From: DASXMR01 sp036495525 | Lineage (GTDB): Bacteria > Actinomycetota > Actinomycetes > Streptosporangiales > Streptosporangiaceae | Direction: 5' to 3' | Assembly: GCA_036495525.1 (NCBI GenBank) | Contig: DASXMR010000099.1 | Span: 1 to 62,281 of the forward strand | DNA: 62,281 nucleotides | In this document: positions 26,348 to 35,140 of the stretch, one piece after another | Layout of the letters: the number at the start of each line of letters is the position of its first letter | Position numbering within the stretch: position 1 is the first letter of the stretch | Made by a program: the position numbers and the translations under genes | The notes under the pieces: model-generated | What the model saw: only the letters and a program-made list of their open reading frames with translations | Database searches by the model: none | What the model was told of the DNA's origin: nothing

Positions 26348-27808
26348 CTAGGTGCGGTAGACGGCTCCGCCGTCCACCACGTCCTTGGAGATGCGGCGCA
26401 TCAGGTACAGCCCTTCCAGGGCGAACTCGAGCGCCGCCGCTGCCTGGCCGAAGGACTCGCTGCCATCCATCCGCAGCCGCTCCATGATCCTGGCCAGGCC
26501 AGGTACCTCGCCGATCCGGCGCAGCAGCTCGCTAGCCGGGACCAGGTCGCCGGACTCGACCGCGCCGCCTTCCTCGAATCGGCCGAGCAGCCCGGTCAGG
26601 TCCGCGCTGCCCAGCATCGACCTGAACGTCTCGGCGATGGCGCGGCGCAGCAGGTGATCGAGGACCTCCTGCTCCCGGCCCTCCTCACTGACCTCAAACT
26701 CGACCTTGCCGCGCAGCGTGCTGACGATGGCCGGCAGGTCGCAGATCCTGGCGGCTGGGCGCTCCTCGCCGGTGATCGCGGCGCGGCGGACCGCGGAGGC
26801 CGCGACCGACTCCGCCGCCGCGATGGCGAACCGCGCGGAAACCCCTGACCGGCTGTCCACCGCCGGTGAGGCGCGGACGAGCCGGGTAAACCGGGCGATG
26901 ACCTCGATCAGGTGCTCGGGCAGCACGTCAGCTGGCTCCAGGCCCTCCCAGGCCACCTCGGCCTCCTGCCGGATGAGCGCGAGCTCGGCAGTGAGGGAGA
27001 CGGGGTAGTGGGTACGGATCTCGGCGCCGAACCGGTCCTTGAGCGGGGTGATGATGCGGCCCCTGTTGGTGTAGTCCTCGGGGTTGGCGCTCGCGACCAG
27101 CACCAGGTCGAGCGGCAGCCGCAGGGCGTAGCCGCGGACTCCGATGTCGCGCTCCTCCAGCACGTTGAGCAGCGACACCTGGATCCGCTCGGCCAGGTCG
27201 GGCAGCTCGTTCAGGCAGAACACGCCGCGGTTGGTCCGCGGCACCAGGCCGTAGTGGATCGTCTCCGGGTCACCGAGGGTGCGGCCCTCGGCCACCTTGA
27301 CCGGGTCGATGTCGCCGATCAGGTCGCCCACGCTGGTGTCCGGGGTGGCAAGCTTCTCGCCGTACCGGTCGTCGCGGTGGCGCCAGGCCACCGGCAGCCC
27401 GTCGCCGAGCTCGGCGGCCAGCCGGCGGCAGCGCGCGCAGGACGGAGCCATCGGGTGATCATTGATCTCGCAGCCCGCCACTGTCGGCGTCCACTCGTCG
27501 AGCAGGCCGGTGAGGGTGCGGATGAGCCGCGTCTTGCCCTGGCCGCGCTCGCCGAGCAGGATCACGTCGTGCCCTGCGATCAGCGCGCGCTCCAGGTGCG
27601 GCAGCACCGTCTGGCCGAAACCGACGATGCCGGGGAACGGGTCCTGGCCGGCGCGCATCGCGGCGAGCAGGTTCTGCCGGATCTCTTCCTTGACGCTGCG
27701 CGGCTGATAATCGCCTGCTCGCAGCTCGCCGAGCGTGCTGACGGCCGGATGGGGCTGCCGGGCGGCGGAGGACGGGGACTTGCGGTGTTCTGACGGAGGT
27801 GACTGCAC
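26348..27808 (-). CDS. MoxR/Mg-chelatase I-like AAA+ ATPase
   Basis: A 486-residue AAA+ ATPase. The P-loop is GERGQGKTRLIRTL (about residue 88), then an unusual CEINDHPMAPSCARCRRLA insertion with three cysteines, then the ChlI-type RTNRGVFCLNELPDLAERIQVSLLNVLEERDI (sensor and Walker B region) and VLVASANPEDYTNRGRIITPLKDRFGAEI (arginine finger area). It is the motor half of the AAA/VWA pair, expected to remodel or insert a cofactor into a client protein. The cysteine insertion, CxxHxM...CxxC, may bind a metal. It is divergent from the ROK kinase gene. Confidence 0.88.
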   Translation of the reverse strand: MQSPPSEHRKSPSSAARQPHPAVSTLGELRAGDYQPRSVKEEIRQNLLAAMRAGQDPFPGIVGFGQTVLPHLERALIAGHDVILLGERGQGKTRLIRTLTGLLDEWTPTVAGCEINDHPMAPSCARCRRLAAELGDGLPVAWRHRDDRYGEKLATPDTSVGDLIGDIDPVKVAEGRTLGDPETIHYGLVPRTNRGVFCLNELPDLAERIQVSLLNVLEERDIGVRGYALRLPLDLVLVASANPEDYTNRGRIITPLKDRFGAEIRTHYPVSLTAELALIRQEAEVAWEGLEPADVLPEHLIEVIARFTRLVRASPAVDSRSGVSARFAIAAAESVAASAVRRAAITGEERPAARICDLPAIVSTLRGKVEFEVSEEGREQEVLDHLLRRAIAETFRSMLGSADLTGLLGRFEEGGAVESGDLVPASELLRRIGEVPGLARIMERLRMDGSESFGQAAAALEFALEGLYLMRRISKDVVDGGAVYRT

Positions 27809-27878
27809 CGTTCGACACTATGTCGATGACGGCAGGGCCCGCGACTCGGCGGCCCGGCACCCACCCAGGAGGCACGCC

Positions 27879-28844
27879 GTGACGCAGTCAGGCCAGGTGC
27901 TGGCCATCGACATCGGCGGCACCAAGCTCGCGGCCGGCCTGGTCGCAGCCGACGGTGACCTGACCAACGAGGCGCGGGTGCCGACCCCCGGCGGTGCTGA
28001 TGCGGATGCCGAGCAGATCTGGCGCGCGCTTGACGCGCTGCTGGACAGCGTGCTGCTGGCAGCCGGTATCGCCGCTCCTGCCGGGCTGGCCGGCGTGGGC
28101 TGCGGCAGCGGCGGCCCGATGGAATGGCCGAGCGGGCGGGTGTCCCCGCTCAACATTCCTGGCTGGCGACGCTTCCCGCTGCGGGAACGGCTCGCTGCCC
28201 GGTTCGCCGGGCTGCCGGTCCGTGTTCACAATGACGCGATCTGCCTGGCGGCCGCCGAGCACTGGCGCGGTGCCGGGCGCGGGAGCCGCAACATGCTCGG
28301 GATGGTCGTCTCCACCGGGGTCGGCGGCGGCCTGATCCTCGACGGACGGCTGATCGCCGGGGCATCGGGCAACGCCGGTCATATCGGTCACGTGGTCGTC
28401 GAGCCGGACACCGGGCCGCGCTGCGAATGCGGCGGGCTTGGCTGCCTGGAAGCCATCGCCCGAGGCCCGGCGCTGGCCGCCTGGGCGCAGGCACAGGGCT
28501 GGCGGCCGGGTCAGACCGGCGTCACCGCGCGCGACCTGGCGGCCGACGCGGCACTTGGCGACCCGGTGGGCCAGGTCGCGCTGCGGCGCGCGGGCCGTGC
28601 GCTCGGGCTCGCGATCACCTCAGCGACGCTGCTGTGCGACCTCGAGCTGATCTCGGTCGGCGGCGGCCTGGCCCAGGCCGGCGCGCTGCTGTTCGACTCG
28701 CTGCACGAGGCGGTGGCCGAGCACGCACGGCTCCCCTTCGCCCGCGGCGTGCGGGTCGTCCCGGCCGGGCTCGGCCAGTCGGCAGGACTGATCGGCGCCG
28801 CCGCGCTGATCCAGCGGCCCGAGCTCTACTGGACCGGCGACTGA
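27879..28844 (+). CDS. ROK-family sugar kinase (glucokinase-like)
   Basis: A 321-residue ROK kinase. The ATP site is AIDIGGTKLAAGL, the second phosphate motif is STGVGGGLILDG, and the zinc/ROK signature is CECGGLGCLEAIA. The catalytic aspartate lies in VHNDAICLAAAEHW. No N-terminal winged helix is present, so it is a kinase rather than a ROK repressor. Glucose is the likeliest substrate, with N-acetyl sugars possible. GTG at 27879 is chosen because AGGAGG at 27867-27872 lies 6 nt before it; an upstream ORF extension has no such site. Confidence 0.92.
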   Translation: MTQSGQVLAIDIGGTKLAAGLVAADGDLTNEARVPTPGGADADAEQIWRALDALLDSVLLAAGIAAPAGLAGVGCGSGGPMEWPSGRVSPLNIPGWRRFPLRERLAARFAGLPVRVHNDAICLAAAEHWRGAGRGSRNMLGMVVSTGVGGGLILDGRLIAGASGNAGHIGHVVVEPDTGPRCECGGLGCLEAIARGPALAAWAQAQGWRPGQTGVTARDLAADAALGDPVGQVALRRAGRALGLAITSATLLCDLELISVGGGLAQAGALLFDSLHEAVAEHARLPFARGVRVVPAGLGQSAGLIGAAALIQRPELYWTGD

Positions 28845-28979
28845 CCTCGCGCATACGTAGCCAGCCCACGGGCGCACTGGCACGGCCGGCTGGTGCCGCG
28901 GTCAGTGCCGCACGGGGCCGGCCTGGCGGCGCTGGCTGGTGCCGTCCCGGCGGCCGCTCGCCGGTGCCACACTTCAACC

Positions 28980-30197
28980 ATGGCAAAGACAGTCGCGGTG
29001 AGCTTTGACGACGTCGTCGAGGCTCGCGAGGTGCTGCGCGGCGCGATCCGCGAGACCCCGATGCTGCGCTCCAGGGCGCTGTCTGACCTGATGGCCGGGC
29101 CGGTGCTGCTGAAGTGCGAGAACCTGCAGCGGACCGGATCGTTCAAGGTCCGCGGCGCTTACCTGCGGATCTCCCGGCTTTCAGCGGCCGAGCGGGCGGC
29201 CGGCGTCGTGGCGGCCAGCGCCGGCAACCACGCCCAGGGAGTCGCGCTGGCCGCGCAGATGCTGGGCATCAGCGCGACCGTGGTGATGCCGGAGGGCGCC
29301 CCGCTGCCGAAGGTGGCCGCGACCCGCTCGCACGGCGCCGAGGTCATCCTGCACGGCGCGGCCGTCGAGGATGCGCTCGCGCTGGCCAGGCAGCTCGCTG
29401 CCGAGCGCGGGTCGGTTTTCATCCATCCGTTCGAGCACGCGGATGTTATCGCCGGCCAGGGCACCGTCGGCCTGGAGATCGCCGAGCAGTGCCCGCAGGT
29501 GCGCACCGTCGCGGTCGAGGTAGGCGGCGGCGGGCTGGCGGCGGGGGTGGCGATCGCGATCAAGGGCGCCTGCCCGGCCGCCAGGGTCGTCGGGGTGCAG
29601 GCCGAGGCGGCAGCGCCGTTTCCCGCCTCGCTCGCGGCCGGGCACCCGGTCACGGTCGGCTGCGCGCCGACAATGGCCGACGGCATCGCTGTTGCCAGGC
29701 CAGGCGACCTGACCTTCGACGTGATCTCCGGTGCGCTCGACCAGGTCGTCACCGTGTCCGAGGAGAGCATGGCCAGGGCGCTGCTGCTGTGCCTTGAGCG
29801 GTCCAAGCTGCTGGTCGAGCCGGCCGGCGCGGCCGGGGTCGCCGCGCTGCTCGAGCACCCGGCCGCGTTCGAGCCGCCGGTCGTCGCGATCCTTTCGGGC
29901 GGCAACATCGATCCGCTGCTGCTGGCCAAGGTGCTGCGGCACGGCCTGTCAGCCGCCGGGCGCTACCTTGCCTTCAAGTGCCGCCTGCCAGACCGGCCTG
30001 GCGCGCTCGCCTCGCTGCTGGCCGAGCTGGCCGGACTCGGCGCCAACGTCCTGGACGTCGTGCACGAGCGGGAGACGGCTGGCCTGCGGGTGGACGAGGC
30101 CGAGGTCATGCTCCAGGTCGAGACCAGGGGACCCGAGCACTGCGACGACGTGATCAGCAAGCTGCGCAAGGCCGGTTACGTGCTGCTGTTCAGCTGA
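28980..30197 (+). CDS. ilvA: threonine ammonia-lyase with C-terminal ACT domain
   Basis: A 405-residue fold-type II PLP enzyme. The lysine is in RTGSFKVRGAY, the cofactor loop ASAGNHAQGVA, and the glycine loop VEVGGGGLAAGVA. Residues about 330-405 (FKCRLPDRPGALASLLAELA onward) form an ACT domain, giving the allosteric form that makes 2-oxobutanoate from threonine for isoleucine synthesis, or the TdcB-like catabolic form with ACT. ATG at 28980; the preceding reading frame has no ribosome site. The stop overlaps the convergent RDD gene by 8 bp. It is a paralogue of the 3970-4944 enzyme. Confidence 0.92.
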   Translation: MAKTVAVSFDDVVEAREVLRGAIRETPMLRSRALSDLMAGPVLLKCENLQRTGSFKVRGAYLRISRLSAAERAAGVVAASAGNHAQGVALAAQMLGISATVVMPEGAPLPKVAATRSHGAEVILHGAAVEDALALARQLAAERGSVFIHPFEHADVIAGQGTVGLEIAEQCPQVRTVAVEVGGGGLAAGVAIAIKGACPAARVVGVQAEAAAPFPASLAAGHPVTVGCAPTMADGIAVARPGDLTFDVISGALDQVVTVSEESMARALLLCLERSKLLVEPAGAAGVAALLEHPAAFEPPVVAILSGGNIDPLLLAKVLRHGLSAAGRYLAFKCRLPDRPGALASLLAELAGLGANVLDVVHERETAGLRVDEAEVMLQVETRGPEHCDDVISKLRKAGYVLLFS

Positions 30198-30735
30198 GCA
30201 CGACCAGCGTCCCGGCGGCCTTGTCGTGCAGGCACTGCCGCTGCGGGTCCCAGAGCAGCCACAACCCGTCCAGCACGAAGAACAGCATGAGCAGGTCAGG
30301 AACGAGCACGAACACCGCCGACCTGATGCCCGCCGCGCTGCCGCCGACCTTGGACCTGCCGTCGGCAGCGACGACCACGGTGCCCACGGCTCGCTTGCCG
30401 ATAGTCCTGCCCCACGCCGCGTACTGGATCCAGTAATAGGCGAGCGCGATCAGGCTGGTCAGCGCGAGGGCCAGTAGCAGGGAGCCGAGCAGGTCCAGCT
30501 CCGCGTGCCGCACTGCGGTGCTGGCACCCGGCGCGCTCAGGCTGGGGTAGAACAGGCTCAGGTTGCGCAGTCGCCGCAGGAAGACGGCAAATGGCCTGGT
30601 CCAGATCGGCGCGGTCAGGCCGGTCAGGATGGCCGAGTCGAGCAGCCAGGCCAGCAGGCGCCGCCAGCGTGGCGCCAGGGCCGCGGTGGCCGGCCAGCCG
30701 GCGGCCTGCGCCCCGGCCGGGCCTGGGTAGCTCAC
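30190..30735 (-). CDS. RDD-family membrane protein
   Basis: A 181-residue protein whose core is an RDD domain: RRLLAWLLDSAILTGLTAPIW carries the Arg and Asp of the family signature, followed by LLGSLLLALALTSLIALAYY and the QYAAWGRTIGKRAVGTVVV segment typical of RDD, with a last helix AVFVLVPDLLMLFFVLDGLW. The family is widespread and its transport or resistance role is not settled. The 3' end overlaps the convergent ilvA by 8 bp. Confidence 0.88.
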   Translation of the reverse strand: MSYPGPAGAQAAGWPATAALAPRWRRLLAWLLDSAILTGLTAPIWTRPFAVFLRRLRNLSLFYPSLSAPGASTAVRHAELDLLGSLLLALALTSLIALAYYWIQYAAWGRTIGKRAVGTVVVAADGRSKVGGSAAGIRSAVFVLVPDLLMLFFVLDGLWLLWDPQRQCLHDKAAGTLVVLS

Positions 30736-30816
30736 CCGCCTATCGTCGCCGGTTCAGCCCGTGCCCCGCAGCCATTCAGCTCGGGCCTGCGCCCTGGCCG
30801 CCGCAACGGGCCGGCC

Positions 30817-31986
30817 TTACAGGTTGCCGCGGCGGGCCTGCTCCCGCTCGATGGCCTCGAACAGCGCCTTGAAGTTGCCCTTGCCGAAACCCTGCGAGCC
30901 GTGCCGCTCGATCAGCTCGAAGAACACCGTGGGCCGGTCCTGCACCGGCTTGGTGAAGATCTGCAGGAGGTAGCCGTCCTCGTCCCGGTCAGCCAGGATG
31001 CGCAGGTCGCGCAAGTGCTCGTGCGGCACGTGGGTGTCGCCTACCCAGCTGCCGAGGTCCTCGTAATAGCTGTCGGGGGTGCTGAGGAACTCGACCCCGC
31101 ATTGCCGCATGCCGCGGACGGCGGCCACGATGTCGTCGGTCGCCAGCGCGATGTGCTGCACCCCCGGCCCGCCGTAGAACTCCAGGTACTCGTCGATCTG
31201 AGACTTCTTCTTGCCCTGGGCCGGCTCGTTGATCGGGATCTTCACCTTCCGGCTGCCATCGGCGACCACCTTGCTCATCAGCGCCGAGTACTCGGTGGCG
31301 ATGTCGTCGCCGACGAACTCCTTCATGTTGGTGAAGCCCATGACCTGGCGGTAGAAACTGACCCACCGGTCCATCTGGCCGAGTTCCACGTTGCCGACGC
31401 AGTGGTCGATCTCGGTGAAGAACGCCTGCCTGGCCGGCCCGAGCGGATCCGCGGCGAGGTAGCCCGGCAGGTAGCTGCCCGCGTAGTTCTCGCGCTCGAC
31501 CAGGGTGTGCCTGGTGTCGCCGAAGGTGGCGATCGAGGCGAGCACCACCTTGCCGTGCCCGTCCTCCGTCACCTGCGGCGCGTCAAGCCCGGTGGCGCCG
31601 CGGCGCACCGCGTAGTCATAGGCCGCCTCGGCGGACGGCACGGCGATGGCCACGTCCATGACCCCGTCACCGTGCGCGGCGATGTGCGCGGCCAGCTCGG
31701 TTCCCGCGCGGACCGGGCCGCGCAGCACGAACCGGGCCCGCCCGCTCTCCAGCACGTAGGCAGCCTCGTCCGGGCAGCCGGTCTCTGGCCCCCGGTAAGC
31801 GACGCAGCGCATGCCGAACGCGGTCGAGTAAAAGTGGGCCGCCTGGCGCGCGTTGCCCACCGCGAAAACCACCGCATCGACCCCGAGAACCGGGAACTCG
31901 TCGGCAGGCTGACCAGGGCCGCGGTGTTCCTGCCCCGGCCGCACCTGAGCTGGACGTGCCTGTCCCTGGTGGCCCTGAGCTGCCAT
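30817..31986 (-). CDS. hppD: 4-hydroxyphenylpyruvate dioxygenase
   Basis: A 389-residue non-haem iron(II) dioxygenase that turns 4-hydroxyphenylpyruvate into homogentisate in tyrosine catabolism. It has two vicinal oxygen chelate halves. The iron ligands are visible: His in FTEIDHCVGNVELG, His in GPGVQHIALATDD and Glu in VFFELIERHGSQGFGKGNF. The conserved C-terminal helix follows. ATG at 31986 has GGAGG 6 nt upstream; an earlier in-frame extension to 32052 lacks this. An Lrp-family gene starts divergently 133 bp away and is the likely regulator. Confidence 0.96.
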   Translation of the reverse strand: MAAQGHQGQARPAQVRPGQEHRGPGQPADEFPVLGVDAVVFAVGNARQAAHFYSTAFGMRCVAYRGPETGCPDEAAYVLESGRARFVLRGPVRAGTELAAHIAAHGDGVMDVAIAVPSAEAAYDYAVRRGATGLDAPQVTEDGHGKVVLASIATFGDTRHTLVERENYAGSYLPGYLAADPLGPARQAFFTEIDHCVGNVELGQMDRWVSFYRQVMGFTNMKEFVGDDIATEYSALMSKVVADGSRKVKIPINEPAQGKKKSQIDEYLEFYGGPGVQHIALATDDIVAAVRGMRQCGVEFLSTPDSYYEDLGSWVGDTHVPHEHLRDLRILADRDEDGYLLQIFTKPVQDRPTVFFELIERHGSQGFGKGNFKALFEAIEREQARRGNL

Positions 31987-32118
31987 GACTCGCCTCCGTG
32001 GGTCGGTTCTGGTACTGCAGGCAGCATCAACCCCTGAAAGCAAGATGTGCAATGACTACCGTGTTCACTATGCGTTTTGTATAGCTAAAGTGCGGACCTG
32101 CAGGTAGAACTGAGCAGT
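31987..32118. promoter_or_regulatory. hppD / Lrp divergent control region
   Basis: A 132-bp gap. It contains CTATGCGTTTTGTATAG (32068-32084), a 4-bp inverted repeat with an AT-rich centre that fits the loose form of an AsnC/Lrp site, and two CTGCAG-centred short palindromes at about 32014 and 32099. The Lrp-like gene product is expected to bind here. This is a pattern call only. Confidence 0.4.
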
Positions 32119-32592
32119 GTGATCGACGAACTGGACGCCCGGCTGATCGGGCTGCTGACCGCCGAGCCGAGGGTCGGGGTGCTTGAGGCTTCGCGGCGGC
32201 TGCGGGTCGCTCGCGGCACCGTGCAGGCCAGGCTTGACCGGATGCAGGCACGCGGCGTCATCACCGGCTACGGGCCGGATATCGACCATGCGGCGATCGG
32301 GTACCCGGTCACCGCCTTCGTCACGCTTGAGATCCGCCAGGCCGGCGGGCATGACCCGGTGGCCGCGCGGCTCGCGCTGATCGCCGAGGTGCTCGAGGTA
32401 CACACGGTGACCGGGCCTGGCGACATGCTCTGCCGCGTCGTCGCGCGGACGAACGCGGACCTGCAGCGTGTCATCGACGCGATCGTCGACGTGCCTGGCG
32501 TGCTGCGCACCTCAACCGTGATCGCGCTGGCCGCGCCGGTGCCGTACCGCGCGGTTCCGCTGGCCAGGGCGGCCGCGCAGGAGGACGGCTGA
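32119..32592 (+). CDS. Lrp/AsnC-family regulator
   Basis: A 157-residue feast/famine regulator. The N-terminal helix-turn-helix (IDELDARLIGLLTAEPRVGVLEASRRLRVARGTVQARLDRM) is followed by a C-terminal RAM effector domain (VTAFVTLEIRQAGG to VPGVLRTSTVIALA), where an amino acid would bind. GTG start at 32119. Its position divergent from hppD suggests control of tyrosine or aromatic amino acid catabolism, in line with other actinobacterial hppD genes. Confidence 0.92.
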   Translation: MIDELDARLIGLLTAEPRVGVLEASRRLRVARGTVQARLDRMQARGVITGYGPDIDHAAIGYPVTAFVTLEIRQAGGHDPVAARLALIAEVLEVHTVTGPGDMLCRVVARTNADLQRVIDAIVDVPGVLRTSTVIALAAPVPYRAVPLARAAAQEDG

Positions 32593-32629
32593 GCAGCCGG
32601 CCGCCTGGTCGGCCGGGCCGGGACGCTGG

Positions 32630-33250
32630 TCAGGAAGTGCTGGCGGGCTCGCCGTCGCGAGCCGCGGCCAGCTCGCAGCCCGCCTCGAGGACGGCCGCGC
32701 GCAGCTCCGCTCGATCCCCTGCCTCGTCAGCGCTGAACATCCAGGCGAAGCTGACCCCGCCGAGCGCCATCAGCGCGCGGACCCGCTCTCGCACCGGTGC
32801 GTCCGGCCCGGCGAGCAGGTCAGCCAGGGCTGTCAGCCGCTCGCGGAACAGCGAGCTGCGGCCCTTGGCCGAGCTCAGGCTGCTCACCGCCGCCTGGTTC
32901 TGGTGCAGCATGCGGAATGCCGCCTCGCCGTCGGCCACGATGCTCACGTACCGGCGCAGCACCTCGCGCCGGGTAGCGGCCGAGCGCGGCTGCAGCCTGC
33001 CCCAGGCGATCAGGGCGTCGAGCTGCCCGTAGTAGTCCTCGACCAGGCTGACGACGATGTCTTCCTTGGACTTGAAGTGGTAATACAGGGCTGCCTTGGT
33101 CACATCGAGCCGCTCGGCGATCTCCCGCAGCGAGGTCTTGTCGTACCCGTGCTCGGTGAACAGCTCCACCGCGACCTGCTGGATGCGCGCGCGGGTGTCA
33201 CCGCGCCCGGTACCCGGCGCGGTGCTCAGGGCAGCTGCCTTGCTCTTCAT
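32630..33250 (-). CDS. TetR-family regulator of divergent MFS exporter
   Basis: A 206-residue TetR repressor. The N-terminal helix-turn-helix reads TRARIQQVAVELFTEHGYDKTSLREIAERLDVTKAALYYHFKSKEDI, an excellent family match, followed by a helical ligand domain. It is divergent from the DHA2 exporter at 33445; the 194-bp gap holds two inverted copies of a 21-bp motif, which are its probable operators. The likely circuit is autorepression plus repression of the exporter, relieved by an exporter substrate. Confidence 0.94.
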   Translation of the reverse strand: MKSKAAALSTAPGTGRGDTRARIQQVAVELFTEHGYDKTSLREIAERLDVTKAALYYHFKSKEDIVVSLVEDYYGQLDALIAWGRLQPRSAATRREVLRRYVSIVADGEAAFRMLHQNQAAVSSLSSAKGRSSLFRERLTALADLLAGPDAPVRERVRALMALGGVSFAWMFSADEAGDRAELRAAVLEAGCELAAARDGEPASTS

Positions 33251-33287
33251 TCTGATCTCACGCTACGCCTCGCTCGGTGGCCGTAAT

Positions 33288-33308
33288 TTTACTTGACGGC
33301 CGGTTAGC
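33288..33308 (+). promoter_or_regulatory. candidate TetR operator, copy 1
   Basis: TTACTTGACGGCCGGTTAGC with one flanking base, 38 bp upstream of the tetR start. It matches copy 2 (33338-33358, opposite strand) at 17 of 21 positions. The consensus is TTACTTGMCGRCCGGYTAGC. Confidence 0.65.
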
Positions 33309-33337
33309 AGGCAGCTTAGCCTGTCCTGGTCGAGGAT

Positions 33338-33358
33338 GCTAGCCGGTCGGCAAGTAAG
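33338..33358 (-). promoter_or_regulatory. candidate TetR operator, copy 2
   Basis: The inverted counterpart of 33288-33308, read on the minus strand as TTACTTGCCGACCGGCTAGC plus one base. Centre-to-centre distance is 50 bp, near five helical turns, so two repressor dimers would lie on one DNA face. It is 86 bp before the exporter start. Confidence 0.65.
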
Positions 33359-33444
33359 CTGGGCAGCGCTGAATCGCGGGGGCCCGGCCGGTCAGATCGC
33401 CTCGGGGGCCTAAAGCTGACGAGTCGTGCGGGAGGAAGACGAAC

Positions 33445-35025
33445 ATGGCAGAAGCAGGGGCGGTTGCCGCTCCGGCGCCGGAGGCCGGCAGCGGGCCGCG
33501 GCGCGAAGTTCTCATCGTGCTGCCCGGCCTGCTGCTGGCGATCATCATCGCGATGCTCGACCAGCTCGTGGTCTCCACGGCGCTGCCGCGCATCGTGGGT
33601 GACCTGGGCGGCCTGTCCAAGCTCGCGTGGGTGGTGACCGCCTACATCCTGAGCTCCACGATCGCGACCCCGCTGTACGGCAAGCTCGGCGACCAGTACG
33701 GGCGCAAGAAGCTGCTGATGGTCGCCATCGTGATCTTCCTCATCGGCTCGGCGCTGTCCGGCCTGTCGCACTCGATCGACCAGCTGATCGCGTTCCGCGC
33801 GCTGCAGGGCCTCGGCGCCGGCGGGCTGATGGTCGGCGCGATGGCCACCATCGGGGACATGGTCTCGCCGCGTGAGCGAGGCCAGTACATGGGCTACATG
33901 ATGGCCGCGATGATGCTCGCCATGATCGCGGGCCCGCTGGTCGGCGGCTACCTCACCGACTCGGTCGGCTGGCGGTGGATCTTCTACATCAACATGCCGG
34001 TCGGCGGCGCCGCGCTGATCTACCTGTGGCTCACCCTGCACCTGCCGCGCAAGGTGGTAAAGCACAAGATCGACTATCCGGGCGTGGCGGTGCTCGCGGT
34101 CGCGGCCACCGCGATCGTGCTGCTGACCACGTGGGCGGGCACTCGGTACGGCTGGGGGTCGAGCCGGATCATCGGCCTCGGCGTCATCGCGGTGGTGGCG
34201 GTCGGGATCTTCCTGGCCGTCGAGGCAAGGGCGGCCGAGCCGGTGCTGCCGCTGCACGTGTTCACAAACCGCAACTTCTCGCTGGCGACCGGGATGAGCT
34301 TCCTGGCCGGCGTCGCGATGCTCGGCGCGATGACATTCCTGCCGCTGTACCAGCAGACCATCCAGCACGCCTCGCCGACCACCAGCGGCCTGATGCTGAT
34401 CCCGCTGATGCTCGGCTCCACCGTCACCTCGCTGATCTCCGGCCAGGTGACCAGCAAGACCGGCCGTTACAAGGTGCTGCCGATCACCGGCGGCGCGATC
34501 ATGACGGTCGCCTTCTACCTGCTGACCCATCTCGGCCCGGACACCTCGCGGATCACGTCGGGCTTCTATTACGTGGTGCTCGGCATCGGCATGGGCTTCC
34601 TGATGCAGGTGACCTCCCTGATCGTGCAGAACAGCGTGCACCAGAAGGACATGGGCGTGGCGACCAGCGCGCGCATGTTCTTCCAGCAGATCGGCGGCTC
34701 ACTCGGGGTCTCGGTCTTCGGCGCGATCTTCATCAGCCGGCTGAACGCGGCCATGGCCGCTCGCCAGCCGGGTGCCAGCCTGCACGCGTCCGGCGGGAAT
34801 CTCGACCCAAGCACCGTCGACCGGCTGACGGGCACGGTCCGGGATGCGGCGTTCTTCGCCATCAGCCACGCGATCGACGGGGTCTTCTGGTGGGCGCTGC
34901 CGTCGGCGGTGCTGCTGTTCGTGCTGGCCCTGTTCATCAGGGAGATCCCGCTGCGCGGCCGGGCGCAGACGCCGCCAGCGGCGCAGGGCGAGGCCGCCGA
35001 GCCGGCGCCGGAGCTGGTGCACTAG
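33445..35025 (+). CDS. DHA2-family MFS drug exporter (EmrB/QacA type)
   Basis: A 526-residue proton antiporter with 14 predicted membrane helices. Family motifs present are LDQLVVSTALPRIVGDLGGLS (TM1), YGKLGDQYGRKKLLM (motif A) and MVSPRERGQYMGYMMAAMMLAMIAGPLVGG (motif C region). Residues 1-25 are cytoplasmic and Ala/Gly-rich. ATG at 33445 has GGGAGGA upstream. Regulation is probably by the divergent TetR. The substrate is not predictable. Confidence 0.95.
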   Translation: MAEAGAVAAPAPEAGSGPRREVLIVLPGLLLAIIIAMLDQLVVSTALPRIVGDLGGLSKLAWVVTAYILSSTIATPLYGKLGDQYGRKKLLMVAIVIFLIGSALSGLSHSIDQLIAFRALQGLGAGGLMVGAMATIGDMVSPRERGQYMGYMMAAMMLAMIAGPLVGGYLTDSVGWRWIFYINMPVGGAALIYLWLTLHLPRKVVKHKIDYPGVAVLAVAATAIVLLTTWAGTRYGWGSSRIIGLGVIAVVAVGIFLAVEARAAEPVLPLHVFTNRNFSLATGMSFLAGVAMLGAMTFLPLYQQTIQHASPTTSGLMLIPLMLGSTVTSLISGQVTSKTGRYKVLPITGGAIMTVAFYLLTHLGPDTSRITSGFYYVVLGIGMGFLMQVTSLIVQNSVHQKDMGVATSARMFFQQIGGSLGVSVFGAIFISRLNAAMAARQPGASLHASGGNLDPSTVDRLTGTVRDAAFFAISHAIDGVFWWALPSAVLLFVLALFIREIPLRGRAQTPPAAQGEAAEPAPELVH

Positions 35026-35083
35026 CCGCCGCGGCGCCCGGCGGGTTCGGCCGGGCGCGGGGGCCAGCAGGCGGATCAGGCAC

Positions 35084-35117
35084 GCGGGCCGGGCACCTCA
35101 GTCGGTGCCCGGCCCGC
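35084..35117. terminator. bidirectional hairpin terminator between exporter and greA
   Basis: A perfect 14-bp stem, GCGGGCCGGGCACC (35084-35097) with its complement at 35104-35117, and a 6-nt loop. It lies between convergent genes, 58 bp after the exporter stop and 24 bp after the greA stop. No T-tract, as is common in high-GC actinobacteria. Confidence 0.75.
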
Positions 35118-35140
35118 TGCGCGCCCGCGTAAAGCGCCGG

